64,000 nucleotides of DNA, from NCBI GenBank assembly GCA_942491735.1, contig CALOCN010000008.1:310001-374000 (forward strand), given 5' to 3'. This DNA is from CALOCN01 sp942491735. GTDB taxonomy: Bacteria > Eisenbacteria > RBG-16-71-46 > JABDJR01. Each line of letters begins with the position of its first letter. The stretch's first letter is position 1. A program made the position numbers and the translations under genes. The notes beneath the pieces were generated by a model that worked only from the letters and a program-made list of their open reading frames with translations, had not been told where the DNA came from and made no database searches. Below, piece after piece: positions 47,638-56,919 of this stretch.

Positions 47638-48615
47638 ATGCCCCGTACGTCGCCCCTTGGGGTCGATGTCGCCCACGATCTGTGTGCGCGTCGGCTTCGT
47701 GCGCTTCATGCCCACGCCTTTGTGCGCGGTCTGAGGATCGCGGATGTCGTTCGTGCCCGGGCGGTCACCGTGACCTACCTGTGGCTGGAGGTGCTGGGCC
47801 CCTCGTGTCTTCCCCGCCCACGCGGGCACGCGGCGGATACCACCGCCTCCCACCTCGCCCTGGATCGTTGGCTGGACGCCGCGCAGCGATGCCGCGCACG
47901 GCAACCCCGGCCCGACGTCGCCGAGGAGTTGGCCCTCGCCGACGCCTTTGCTTCCTTTGACCTTCCTGTCGCCGCCTGGGAGCGGGAGGCCCAGGCCCTG
48001 CGGCGAGCGGCCTCGGCCGAGCCGGTCCGGGACCTGGCGGGACTGGTCGAGGATGCCCGGGGTTTGGGATCCGCTCCGGCCGGCGTGTTCCTGCGGATCG
48101 TTGCCTCCAGGCACGGAGTGCGGCGCTACCACCTGGCCCCGTCCCTGGACCCCGATGAGTTGGCCCACGACCTCGGCGTGTTCGCCTATACCGTGCAGGT
48201 CATGGCGGATGTCTTCGCCAACCTGGGTTCGTCGAGCGCCCCTCATACCGCCCTGCCCCGGGAGATCCTCGAACGGTATCGGCTCAACGCCGAGCGGCTG
48301 GTCTCGATGCGGGACCTGAACACCGCGCCGACTGAGTTCCTGGGGCTCATGAACGACCTCACCTCGTTCGCGCGACGGTTTCATCAGAGCGGCCTGGCCA
48401 AGCTTGCCCAAGCGGCGGCGTACTTTCCGCCCGAGGCGGTGGGGCAACTGGACCAGCTCCTGTCCCACTACGTGGGCGTCCTGCGCGGTCTCAAGGAGGC
48501 GGAGTTCGCCCCGTGCCGATTCCCTCGTCCACGCGTTCCTCTGGGTAGATCGCCCGTGAACCCCGGCCCGGGGATGGGGACGGTGGGTGCCGTCATCGAT
48601 CCCGCGTTTCCATAG
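47638..48615 (+). CDS. Squalene/phytoene synthase-like protein without clear Asp motifs
   Basis: 325 residues. The segment ELALADAFASFDLPVAAWEREAQAL and DLAGLVEDARGLGSAPAGVFLRIVAS, then FAYTVQVMADVFANLG and LPREILERY, follow the helix pattern of squalene/phytoene synthases (HpnC-type). The second aspartate-rich motif, normally a Q-L-x-N-x-x-R-D-x-x-x-D type, reads QVMADVFANLG, and the first is also weak, so catalysis on prenyl diphosphates is doubtful. The C-terminal ~25 residues are low in complexity. It starts a run of six closely spaced genes. Confidence 0.6.
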   Translation: MPRTSPLGVDVAHDLCARRLRALHAHAFVRGLRIADVVRARAVTVTYLWLEVLGPSCLPRPRGHAADTTASHLALDRWLDAAQRCRARQPRPDVAEELALADAFASFDLPVAAWEREAQALRRAASAEPVRDLAGLVEDARGLGSAPAGVFLRIVASRHGVRRYHLAPSLDPDELAHDLGVFAYTVQVMADVFANLGSSSAPHTALPREILERYRLNAERLVSMRDLNTAPTEFLGLMNDLTSFARRFHQSGLAKLAQAAAYFPPEAVGQLDQLLSHYVGVLRGLKEAEFAPCRFPRPRVPLGRSPVNPGPGMGTVGAVIDPAFP

Positions 48616-48618
48616 GGC

Positions 48619-50706
48619 GTGCTGGCCCTGGGCATCGACATCGGCGGGACGTTCACGGATCTCGTGTTGTTGGACACCGCCTCGGGGGAGTTGCACACCC
48701 ACAAGCTGCTCACCACGCCGGACGATCCGGTGCGAGCGGTTCTCGACGGCGCCCGCGCCCTGTGCGCCGAGGCCGGCGACCGTCGTCCGGATCGCGTGGT
48801 CCACGGCACCACCCTGATCACCAACGCGGTGGTGGAGCGGCGTGGGGCGATCACCGCGCTCCTGACCACGCGGGGATTCCGGGACGTGCTGGAGATTCGT
48901 CGCGAGGGCCGGTACGACCTCTACGATCTGGACCTGGAGTTCCCCGAGCCCCTGGCACCCCGGCGACGGCGGTTCGAGGCGACCGAACGTCTGGACGAGA
49001 CCGGTGCCGTGGTCGAGCCGCTCGACCTTCCCGCCCTGGATGCCCTGCTGAAGTCAGTCCGGACCGGGCCGGAACCGATCTCCGCCTGGGCCGTCACTTT
49101 TCTTCACGCCTACGCAAACCCCGCCCATGAACTCAAGGCCGCCGAGAGGATCCGCAGCGCGTTCCCGGAAGCTTCCATTTCGCTCTCGAGCGAGGTTGCA
49201 CCCGAGGTCCGCGAGTACGAGCGGACCTCGACCACCGTCGCCAATGCCTATGTCCAGCCGGTGGCCGAAGGCTATCTGCGGCGCCTGGGGGACGGGCTAG
49301 AGGCGAGCCTCCCCGCGGGCGCGTCCCCGGTATCCCTGCACATACTCCTTTCCGACGGAGCCCTCACCACACCCGAGGTCGCGGCGGCGTTCCCGATCCG
49401 CATCGTGGAGTCCGGTCCGGCCGGGGGCGTCCTGGCTGCCTCCCGGGTTGCCGCGGGTCGGGGTGAGTCCTCGGTCCTCTCGTTGGACATGGGCGGCACG
49501 ACGGCCAAGATCGCCTTCCTGGACGAGCACGGCCCCCGCACCCGATCCACGTTCGAGATGGACCGCCGCGGACTGTTCCGCAAGGGCAGCGGCATTCCGG
49601 TGTTGGTGCCGGCCATGGACCTGGTGGAGATCGGCGCCGGGGGCGGAAGCATCGCGCACCCCAACGCCATGGGCATCCTCCAGATCGGACCGGAGAGTTC
49701 CGGGGCGGATCCGGGGCCCGCCTGCTATGGGCGGGGCGGAACCCGCGCGACCGTCACCGACGCGGACGTGGTGCTGGGACTGCTCGACCCGGACTACTTC
49801 CTGGGCGGGGCCATGTCGTTGGATGCCGACGCCGCACGCAGGGCCGTCGAACGGGACGTCGCCACCCCGTTGGGTCTGGAGATCCTGGAAGCGGCCCACG
49901 GTATCCACCGTCTGGTAGGGAGCAACATGGCCGAGGCGACCCGGGTTCACGCGGCCGAACGGGGCATCGATCCTTCCACGCACACCCTGGTCGCCTTCGG
50001 GGGTGCCGGTCCCGTCCATGCCTGGAGCGTGGCCCATCAGCTGGGCATTCGCCGGGTGCTTTTCCCGTCCTACGCCGGGGTGCAGTCGGCGCTGGGTTTT
50101 CTTGCCGCGCCGCCCGCCTTCGAGGTGTCGCGCTCATGGACGGCCGAGGTGAACGGGTTGGATGTGGCGCAGGCGCGGGCCCTGTTGGCGGAGCTGGAGG
50201 AACAGGCGCGCGGGGTGGTGGAGTCCGCCGGTTCGGGCACGGTGAGCGCGCACGCGTTTGTCGACATGCGGTACCGGGGGCAGGGGGCCGAGATCCGGGT
50301 GCCGTTCGCCCCCGCGGACCTGTCGGTGGAAGCCCTCGCCGCACGGTTCGCGGAGACCTACGCCGACCTCTACGGCCGATCCGTGGAGGGGATTCCGGTG
50401 GAAACGGTGACGTGGCGGGTGCGTTGCGAACGTCCCGCGCCGCCGGTGCCGGTTTTCGATGGGGCGAGCGCGAAGGTGGATGCGGTGCCCGTACCCAGGC
50501 CGGGCAAACGAACGACCGCGTGGCTTCCCGACGCGGAGGCTCCGCGGGAGGTGCCGGTGTATCGGCGGGAACAATTGACGCCGGGAGTTTTCCTGCAGGG
50601 CCCCGCCCTGATCCAGGAGCCGGAGTCCACCCTGGTTCTGGGCACCGGCACCGCGCGGGTGCTGGTAGGTGGCGCCATCGAAGCGAAACTGACGAGGCGA
50701 GCATGA
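48619..50706 (+). CDS. hyuA: Hydantoinase/oxoprolinase subunit A
   Basis: A 695-residue HyuA-type ATPase subunit, GTG start three bases after the previous stop. LALGIDIGGTFTDLVLLD (ASKHA phosphate-1 loop), HGTTLITNAVVERRG, ESGPAGGVLAA near 255, SLDMGGTTAKI near 285 and GGAGPVHAW near 450 are family marks. With HyuB it hydrolyses N-carbamoyl or cyclic amide substrates in an ATP-dependent way; which one cannot be told. Overlaps the next gene by ATGA. Confidence 0.93.
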   Translation: MLALGIDIGGTFTDLVLLDTASGELHTHKLLTTPDDPVRAVLDGARALCAEAGDRRPDRVVHGTTLITNAVVERRGAITALLTTRGFRDVLEIRREGRYDLYDLDLEFPEPLAPRRRRFEATERLDETGAVVEPLDLPALDALLKSVRTGPEPISAWAVTFLHAYANPAHELKAAERIRSAFPEASISLSSEVAPEVREYERTSTTVANAYVQPVAEGYLRRLGDGLEASLPAGASPVSLHILLSDGALTTPEVAAAFPIRIVESGPAGGVLAASRVAAGRGESSVLSLDMGGTTAKIAFLDEHGPRTRSTFEMDRRGLFRKGSGIPVLVPAMDLVEIGAGGGSIAHPNAMGILQIGPESSGADPGPACYGRGGTRATVTDADVVLGLLDPDYFLGGAMSLDADAARRAVERDVATPLGLEILEAAHGIHRLVGSNMAEATRVHAAERGIDPSTHTLVAFGGAGPVHAWSVAHQLGIRRVLFPSYAGVQSALGFLAAPPAFEVSRSWTAEVNGLDVAQARALLAELEEQARGVVESAGSGTVSAHAFVDMRYRGQGAEIRVPFAPADLSVEALAARFAETYADLYGRSVEGIPVETVTWRVRCERPAPPVPVFDGASAKVDAVPVPRPGKRTTAWLPDAEAPREVPVYRREQLTPGVFLQGPALIQEPESTLVLGTGTARVLVGGAIEAKLTRRA

Positions 50707-51257
50707 CCGATCGTACCTTTGTCCTGTTCCTGCGCGGAATCAACGTGGGTGGCCGAAACCCCCTTCGCATGGCGGCGCTGGTGGACACTCTCGAGGGTCT
50801 TGGGGCCAGGGATGTGAAGACCTACGTGCAGAGCGGTAACGCGGTGTTCCATGGTCCGGCCACCGTGGGCCGGAACGTCTCCAGGAAGCTGGCCCAGGAG
50901 ATTGGTCGCACGCACGGTTTCGAGCCGGAAGTGTTCGTGATGGGGTTGGACGTCGTCGACGAGGCGATGAAGAACAATCCGTTTCCCGAGGTCGTGGACG
51001 ATCCCAAGAACCTGCACGTGGGGTTTCTTGTTTCCAAACCAGGAAACCCGGACCTGGATACCCTGAAGTCCATCCGCAAGCCCACAGAACGGTATCGTCT
51101 GGTCGGCACCACCTTCTATCTGCACGCGCCCGAGGGAGTCGCGCGATCCAAGTTGGCAACGCGTGCCGAGAAGCTGTTGGGCGTCACCATGACGGTGCGC
51201 AACTGGAGAACGGTCTGCAAGGTTCGGGATCTGGCCGCGGGACAGGGAGGCACATGA
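50703..51257 (+). CDS. DUF1697 protein inside the hyu operon
   Basis: A 184-residue protein of the DUF1697 family: FVLFLRGINVGGRNPLRMAALV at the start, VKTYVQSGNAVFHG in the middle and a FYLHAPEGVARSKLATRAEKLLG end with TVRNWRTV. The family is uncharacterised. It overlaps both neighbours by 4 bp (ATGA on each side) and so is translated between the two oxoprolinase subunits. Confidence 0.9.
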   Translation: MTDRTFVLFLRGINVGGRNPLRMAALVDTLEGLGARDVKTYVQSGNAVFHGPATVGRNVSRKLAQEIGRTHGFEPEVFVMGLDVVDEAMKNNPFPEVVDDPKNLHVGFLVSKPGNPDLDTLKSIRKPTERYRLVGTTFYLHAPEGVARSKLATRAEKLLGVTMTVRNWRTVCKVRDLAAGQGGT

Positions 51258-52867
51258 CCACCCCGCCCACGCTCGACCCCGTCCTGACCGGCATCGCCTG
51301 GACTCGCCTCATCTCGGCGTGCGAGGAGGTCGCCACCGTTCTCCTCAACACGTCCTTCACACCGGTGGTGCGGGAAGCAGGCGACCTGTCCGCGGGCGTG
51401 TTCGATCGGCGTGGACGCATGATCGCCCAGGCGGTCACCGGGACCCCGGGGCACATCAACACCATGGCCACCGCGGTCTCGCACTTTGCCGAGCGCTTTT
51501 CCCTCGACTCCCTGGAACCGGGCGACAGCCTGGCCACCAACGATCCGTGGTTGGCCAGCGGCCATCTTCATGATGTCACCGTGGTCACGCCGCTCTTTCA
51601 CCGGGGGCGCGCGGTGGGTTGGTGCGCGAACACGTGTCACATGGCGGACATCGGCGGGCGAACCCTGGGCGCCGAAGCCCTGGACGTGTTCGAGGAGGGT
51701 CTGCGGCTGCCCATTCTCCGGTTGATGCACCGGGGTGTGATGGATCCCGTGGTGGCGGACATCGTGGCCGCCAATGTCCGGGCACCGGACATGGTGTTGG
51801 GCGACCTCCAGGCCATGGCCACCGCGAACCATCGTGCCGAGGCCCGGGTCGACGCGTTGCTGACCGACCTCGGGCTTGCGGATCTGGAAGATCTCTCCGG
51901 CGCGATCTGCGATCGAAGCGAACAGGCGGTGCGTGCGAAGATTGCCGCCCTCCCGGACGGGAAGGGTGAAGGAGAGGTGACCCTGGACGGGTTCGATGAC
52001 CCGATCACCCTCAAGGCAAGCCTCACCGTGCACGGCGACCGGCTGGCTCTGGACTTCGCCGGAAGCAGCCCGCAGGTCCCGCAGGGGATCAACGTGGTGC
52101 TCACCTACACCCATGCCTACGCGACCTATGCCCTGGCCTGCGCCCTGGGCGCCGATGTTCCCCACAACGCCGGCTCGTTTCGCCCCATCACGGTGACCGC
52201 GCCGCCCGGTTCGGTACTCAACGCAACGCCGCCGGCACCCGTGGCCGCGCGTCACATCATTGGCCATTTTCTCCCGGGCCCGGTGTTTGCCGCCCTGGAA
52301 CGGTTCCTTCCGGATCGCGTTCCGGCAGACGGAGCCTATGGCCTGTGGGCAAGCCAGTTCGAGGGGGAACGCGCCGACGGGTCCCACTTCGTGTTCACCC
52401 TGTTCTCCAACGGAGGGACCGGCGCGCGCCCCACCAGGGACGGACTTTCCGCGGTCTCCTTCCCCAGCGGCGTACAGAACATCCCGGCGGAAATCATCGA
52501 GTCCACCACGCCGCTGCGCGTCCACCAACGTGCCCTGCGTGAGGACTCGGGTGGTCGCGGGGCCCACCGCGGGGGGCTCGGTCAGCGCCTCACCCTGAGC
52601 GTTCGCGATCGCGCGGCCATGCACTCCTGTATCTACGAGCGCACCCGGTTTCCGGCCACGGGAAGGGCCGGCGGCGAGGAAGGCGCAGTGGGCCGGGTCA
52701 CCCTGGACGACGGAACACATCCCCATCCCAAACGGAAGTACCGACTGGAACCAGGCAAACGCGTTACCCTGGAGCTTCCCGGCGGCGGCGGCTACGGACC
52801 CCCCGAAGCACGCGATCCCGAATCGCGCGCGCGCGATCGCCGTGAGGGATACACCACCCAGGACTGA
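51254..52867 (+). CDS. hyuB: Hydantoinase/oxoprolinase subunit B
   Basis: 537 residues of HyuB type: VATVLLNTSFTPVVREAGDLSAGVFD, a TATNDPWLASGHLHDVTVV-like metal-site segment (SLATNDPWLASGHLHD) and WCANTCHMADIGGRTLG, then the C-terminal LPGGGGYGPPE glycine loop. It forms the hydrolase with HyuA. The presence of DUF1697 between the subunit genes is unusual. Confidence 0.93.
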   Translation: MTTPPTLDPVLTGIAWTRLISACEEVATVLLNTSFTPVVREAGDLSAGVFDRRGRMIAQAVTGTPGHINTMATAVSHFAERFSLDSLEPGDSLATNDPWLASGHLHDVTVVTPLFHRGRAVGWCANTCHMADIGGRTLGAEALDVFEEGLRLPILRLMHRGVMDPVVADIVAANVRAPDMVLGDLQAMATANHRAEARVDALLTDLGLADLEDLSGAICDRSEQAVRAKIAALPDGKGEGEVTLDGFDDPITLKASLTVHGDRLALDFAGSSPQVPQGINVVLTYTHAYATYALACALGADVPHNAGSFRPITVTAPPGSVLNATPPAPVAARHIIGHFLPGPVFAALERFLPDRVPADGAYGLWASQFEGERADGSHFVFTLFSNGGTGARPTRDGLSAVSFPSGVQNIPAEIIESTTPLRVHQRALREDSGGRGAHRGGLGQRLTLSVRDRAAMHSCIYERTRFPATGRAGGEEGAVGRVTLDDGTHPHPKRKYRLEPGKRVTLELPGGGGYGPPEARDPESRARDRREGYTTQD

Positions 52868-52874
52868 GCCTTCC

Positions 52875-53666
52875 ATGACCGACCCGATCGAACTCGACGT
52901 GTTTCTCCAGAGCCTCATGCCCCGTCTGGGCGAGATGGCACGACGCGGGTTCGAGAATCCAGGACCGGTGGATTACAAGTTCCCCGGGCAGCCGGTGACC
53001 GAGACGGATCGCGCCATCGAGGCGGTGGCGCGGGAAGCCATCGAGGGTACCTACCCGGACCACGTCATTGTGGGCGAAGAACAGGGGGGCGACTCCAGCC
53101 CTACCGACCTGGTGTGGTGGATCGATCCCATCGACGGCACCAACAACTTCACCCGGGGGATCCCGATGTTCTGCGTTTCGATCGGGGCGACCCGAGGCGG
53201 CAAGCCGGTGGTGGGCCAGGTCCTGGACCCGCTTCGTGGAGAGCTCTTCCGGGGGGTGACCGGCGAGGGTGCCTGGCTGGGTGAGCAGCGGCTCAGCACG
53301 ACCACGGTAACCCTGGCCGATGCGGACATCAGCACCCAGACCACGGCCAGTGGGGAACGGGCGGGAAAGCCCGCCTTCTACCGGGAGCTCATCCGCAGTG
53401 CGGGCAAGACACGCAAGCTGGGCACGATGGCCCTCGAGTTGGCCTACGTGGCGGCGGGCCGACTGGACCTGATGGTCATCGCCAAGCGTCGACCCCAGGC
53501 CTGGTGGGACCTCGCCGGCGGTTGGGCCGTGCTCGAGGAAGCGGGAGGCATCCTGGTGGACTTCGAGGGAAGACCGCCCACCGAGTCCAGCAACAAGCTG
53601 GTCGCCGGCCGTGGATCACTGGTGCGCGAGTTCGTCACCGCGTTCGAGGAGTTCGACGCGACGTGA
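52875..53666 (+). CDS. Inositol monophosphatase-family phosphatase
   Basis: 263 residues. GEEQGGD (metal-binding Glu), WWIDPIDGTNNFTRGIPMFCVSIG (the D-P-I/L-D-G-T motif) and WWDLAGGWAVLEEAGGILVDF (second signature) define the family of Mg-dependent, Li-sensitive sugar or inositol phosphatases. The ATG at 52875 follows 8 bp after hyuB. Substrate undetermined. Ends with a GTGA overlap to the MFS gene. Confidence 0.92.
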   Translation: MTDPIELDVFLQSLMPRLGEMARRGFENPGPVDYKFPGQPVTETDRAIEAVAREAIEGTYPDHVIVGEEQGGDSSPTDLVWWIDPIDGTNNFTRGIPMFCVSIGATRGGKPVVGQVLDPLRGELFRGVTGEGAWLGEQRLSTTTVTLADADISTQTTASGERAGKPAFYRELIRSAGKTRKLGTMALELAYVAAGRLDLMVIAKRRPQAWWDLAGGWAVLEEAGGILVDFEGRPPTESSNKLVAGRGSLVREFVTAFEEFDAT

Positions 53667-54979
53667 CCCGGAGCGCCGGCGTGTCGATTGCTCCCATTCT
53701 CGCGGTGAACTTCGTGGGAACGCTCGGGTTCAGCATCGTCATTCCCTTCCTCGTCTTTCTCGTGACCCGGTGGGGCGGCAACGCGTTGGTCTACGGGCTG
53801 GTCGGGGCGACCTACTCGGCGTTCCAACTGGTGGGCGCTCCCCTGTTGGGGCGCTGGTCGGACCGGGTCGGGCGCAAGCGGGTCCTGTTGGTCAGCCAGC
53901 TGGGGACCCTTGCCGCGTGGATCCTGTTCGCGCTGGCCTTCGCTCTCCCCACCGAAACCCTCATGCGGGTCGACTCGGGAATCCTGGGTGCTTTCTCGAT
54001 AACCGCTCCCCTCCTGCTCCTGCTCGTGGCCCGTGCCCTCGACGGATTGACCGGAGGCAACGTCTCCGTGGCCAACGCCTATCTGGCCGACGTCACCCCC
54101 GACGAGGACCGGAGTGTCAACTTCGGCCGCATGGCGGTCACCGGAAACCTGGGGTTCATTGTCGGTCCGGCGTTGGCCGGGATCCTGGGCGCAACCCTGT
54201 TGGGAGAGTTGCTGCCGGTTCTGGTCGCCCTCGGCATCTCCGTGGTGACGTCCCTGCTCATCCTGTTCGGACTCCCCGACTCGCGACCCCGTCCGGTATC
54301 CCGGGGTTCCGATGCAAGCGGCTTGCACCGGGTCATGGGGCAGGAGGAAAAGGACTGCTATGCCGGTCGGGGCCAGGGAAGCTCGTTCCGCGATCTGTTC
54401 CGTCTGGAGTGCGTCGGTGTGCTGCTCGTGGTCCAGTTCCTGGTCATGCTGGGATTCAACGTGTTCTACGTGGCCTTCCCCGTGCATGCCGTCGTCGCTC
54501 TGGAGTGGAGCGTGACCGAGACCGGGATCTTCTTCTCGGTGATGAGCCTGACCATGGCCCTGGTGCAGGGACCGGTGTTGGGTCGTGTGGCCAGGCGGTA
54601 CCGAGATGTTCATCTGGTCATCGCGGGAAGCCTGATTCTTGCCACGAGCTTTCTTGCCTTTCTTTCCGGCGCCCTGCCCGTGATCTACCTGGGGGTGGTG
54701 CTGCTTTCGGTGGGAAACGGGATCATGTGGCCCACCGCGGTGGCGTTGCTCTCACGCGCCGCGGGGGATCGCTACCAGGGAGCCACCCAGGGTCTGGCCG
54801 GCAGTCTGGGGGCGGTGGCGAGCATCCTGGGCCTCCTGGTGGGCGGGGTACTCTACGGGGAACTGGGCGCGCAGGTGTTCATCATTTCGGCCACGGCGAT
54901 TTTCGTGGTGAGCCTGCTCATGCTGCGGGTCACGCGATCCCCCAGGTTGAGGCAACCCGCGCAGCCGGCCACGGCGTGA
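53663..54979 (+). CDS. MFS transporter, TetA-like
   Basis: A 438-residue major-facilitator protein with 12 predicted helices, GTG start overlapping the previous stop. LGRWSDRVGRKRVLLVSQLG near residue 65 is motif A; ANAYLADVTPDEDRSVNFGRMAVTGNLGFIVGPALAG near 135 is motif C-like, as in the TetA/DHA1 drug-proton antiporters. Substrate unknown. Last gene of the operon. An inverted repeat follows. Confidence 0.88.
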   Translation: MTRSAGVSIAPILAVNFVGTLGFSIVIPFLVFLVTRWGGNALVYGLVGATYSAFQLVGAPLLGRWSDRVGRKRVLLVSQLGTLAAWILFALAFALPTETLMRVDSGILGAFSITAPLLLLLVARALDGLTGGNVSVANAYLADVTPDEDRSVNFGRMAVTGNLGFIVGPALAGILGATLLGELLPVLVALGISVVTSLLILFGLPDSRPRPVSRGSDASGLHRVMGQEEKDCYAGRGQGSSFRDLFRLECVGVLLVVQFLVMLGFNVFYVAFPVHAVVALEWSVTETGIFFSVMSLTMALVQGPVLGRVARRYRDVHLVIAGSLILATSFLAFLSGALPVIYLGVVLLSVGNGIMWPTAVALLSRAAGDRYQGATQGLAGSLGAVASILGLLVGGVLYGELGAQVFIISATAIFVVSLLMLRVTRSPRLRQPAQPATA

Positions 54980-55313
54980 CGTGATTCCTGACCCAACGCA
55001 GTGAGGACGCTGCATCCGTGGGATGAGCGTCCTCACCGACTCCTCGAGTGTCGCCTGGGGGAGGTGCACTCGGGATATGCGTCTCGTTCGTCTCGTCTCC
55101 GCGTCGAGAGGGCCGTTGCGGGCCGTTGTTTCCGCCTGTAGGTGGATGACCCCGGAGTCGTTGCTCTCTGTCGGGTCCGCGTTCATTTAGAACTTGGCGC
55201 GGCGACCCTCTCTCGCGTTGTTGGATGCCGTCTTGGCTTCCACAAGTAGTATCGTCCAGAAGAGGCAGAAACGCTCATATCAAGAGTGGAAACCGGGCTT
55301 TGAAGAAACAGAA
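54980..55313. other. Intergenic region with a long hairpin, no gene
   Basis: 334 bp between convergent genes. Apart from the hairpin at 55001-55036, no family-related frame, RNA motif or attC-like sequence is visible. Confidence 0.5.
55001..55036. terminator. Long perfect hairpin after the MFS gene
   Basis: GTGAGGACGC (55001-55010) and GCGTCCTCAC (55027-55036) pair perfectly, and inside them CATCC and GGATG pair around a GTG loop, giving an almost continuous ~15-bp stem. No U-tract follows; it may still stop transcription or protect the 3' end between the convergent genes. Confidence 0.6.
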
Positions 55314-56120
55314 TCAGTCCGTTTTCGCGGCGCGCGCGACCAGGGCCGGCGCCTGGAACTCCAGGTTCCCCTTGGGGGTGAGATAGCGCGCAAGGAGCGA
55401 AACGGTCCCGGCCAGGATGCGACGCATGACGTCCTCGGAAAGCGTGACCCCCATCACGGGGAGCCAGCCTCTCAGGTCTGCTTCCACCATGGTTTGGATG
55501 TCGGGGAACCGGGCGGTTCCCATGTGACGCTCCACCTCGATGGACGTGGCACCCGCTTCCCGGAGCAGGTCGACGAGTTGCGCGTCATCGCCAAGAACGA
55601 ACGGAGCGCGTAGGGCATCCGCGGCGGCGGTGCCCGCCATCTCCTCCAGCAACGCGACAAACTCGGGATAGGCCTGCGAGCGTTCCAGCGAGTCCCAGAC
55701 CGCGATGGCGAGTCCGCCACCGGGAACCAGGACACGCAGCATTTCCCGCAGTGCCGCCACCCGATCCGGAAAGAACATCAGGCCGAACTGGCATACCACC
55801 GTATCGAAACTCCGGTCCTCGAACGGGAGTTCCTGGGCGAATCCCTCCCGCCACTGGAGCCCGGGGCCCAGTTCGCGGGCGATGGCCAGCATGCCGGGGG
55901 TGGCGTCGAGCCCGGTCACGGAACCGTCCGGGCCCACCCGGCGGGCCGCTTCACGGGCAAGGACACCGGTGCCGCAGGCAACGTCCAGGACGCGATGGCC
56001 CGCTTCGATTCCCGCCGCCGAGGCCATGGGACCGGTGAACTGCCGGAACAAGGCCGGGACGTGCAACGCCTCGTAGGCACGGGCGGCGGCGAGGGCTTCC
56101 GATGAAACGGGGTCGGTCAC
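55314..56120 (-). CDS. Class I SAM methyltransferase
   Basis: A 268-residue UbiE-like methyltransferase: VLDVACGTGVLAREAARRVGPDGSVTGLDATPGML (motifs I and II), FDTVVCQFGLMFFPDRVAALREMLRVLVPGGGLAIAVWD (motifs IV-VI). The substrate is unknown; the C-terminal half resembles those acting on small molecules. Convergent with the MFS gene. Confidence 0.9.
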   Translation of the reverse strand: MTDPVSSEALAAARAYEALHVPALFRQFTGPMASAAGIEAGHRVLDVACGTGVLAREAARRVGPDGSVTGLDATPGMLAIARELGPGLQWREGFAQELPFEDRSFDTVVCQFGLMFFPDRVAALREMLRVLVPGGGLAIAVWDSLERSQAYPEFVALLEEMAGTAAADALRAPFVLGDDAQLVDLLREAGATSIEVERHMGTARFPDIQTMVEADLRGWLPVMGVTLSEDVMRRILAGTVSLLARYLTPKGNLEFQAPALVARAAKTD

Positions 56121-56141
56121 GGGTACTCCCGGGAGGTTCGG

Positions 56142-56807
56142 CTACCGGCGTTTCTTCTTCCTGCCGCCGCGGCCGTATCGCACCTCGATCTCCAGGTACT
56201 CCGCCGGGATCCGGGCGACAAGGAACAGACCCTCGGCCGGTTCGTGAAACTGGATCCCGTTGGCGGCCGCATCATCGGCGCGGACGGTGACAAGGATCGC
56301 GCCGGGGTCGTGGATGTGCCCCAGCTTCAATGCCTCTTCCGAGTTGGCGGAGAGATGCACGTACTGGCGCCCGGTAGGGCCGAGCCCGGACACCCGGGCG
56401 TCGTTTGCCGCCGGTCGGGGAAGCCCGATAAAAAGTCGCGCCGGGGGCTCGATCGACTTGTAGAGGATCGGCTTGCGGAAACTGTGTCCGTAGGTGGCGC
56501 GGATGTTCCCGTCGACCAACTCGAACCGCTTGCGTTCCTGCTCCGCGAGCAGCTTGTCGACATCCTCCTGGGTCACCCAGGTCAGATTCCGCTGGTCCTG
56601 CATGACCTCGAGCAGTTCCTCCATGGAGACGAATCCCTCGTCGTCCACCTGCAGGTCGAACTGGTAAGCGCGGTGGCGCAGTACGAGGGCGAGAAAACGG
56701 CTCAGGCGACCCGGATCCGGCTCGGCTACCGCGGTGTCGTCGGGGCGGCGGTCGTTGCCATCGCGGCGACGGGGAGGGCGAGAGGAGCGACGGTCATCGT
56801 GTCCCAT
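56142..56807 (-). CDS. KptA/Tpt1-like RNA 2'-phosphotransferase
   Basis: A 221-residue protein with a ~35-residue basic low-complexity N-terminus. RLSRFLALVLRHRAYQFDLQVDDEGFVSMEELL is the N-terminal half with the conserved L-R-H, and IRATYGHSF and GPTGRQYVHLSANSEEALKLG the C-terminal NAD-binding half. KptA removes 2'-phosphates from RNA to NAD or modifies RNA. The usual H-G-T of the LYHGT loop is replaced by K-S-I (ILYKSIEPPAR), which may reduce NAD binding. Longer than typical (~180). Confidence 0.82.
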   Translation of the reverse strand: MGHDDRRSSRPPRRRDGNDRRPDDTAVAEPDPGRLSRFLALVLRHRAYQFDLQVDDEGFVSMEELLEVMQDQRNLTWVTQEDVDKLLAEQERKRFELVDGNIRATYGHSFRKPILYKSIEPPARLFIGLPRPAANDARVSGLGPTGRQYVHLSANSEEALKLGHIHDPGAILVTVRADDAAANGIQFHEPAEGLFLVARIPAEYLEIEVRYGRGGRKKKRR

Positions 56808-56919
56808 GGTTCAAGATCCATTCGTTGTGACATGTGTCGTGGTGATTCGGGCAAAGCGTAGCGATCCGGGAAGGGGCATGTCAAACGGGCTGAACCAGTT
56901 GCGAATACGGTTGGGCGGA

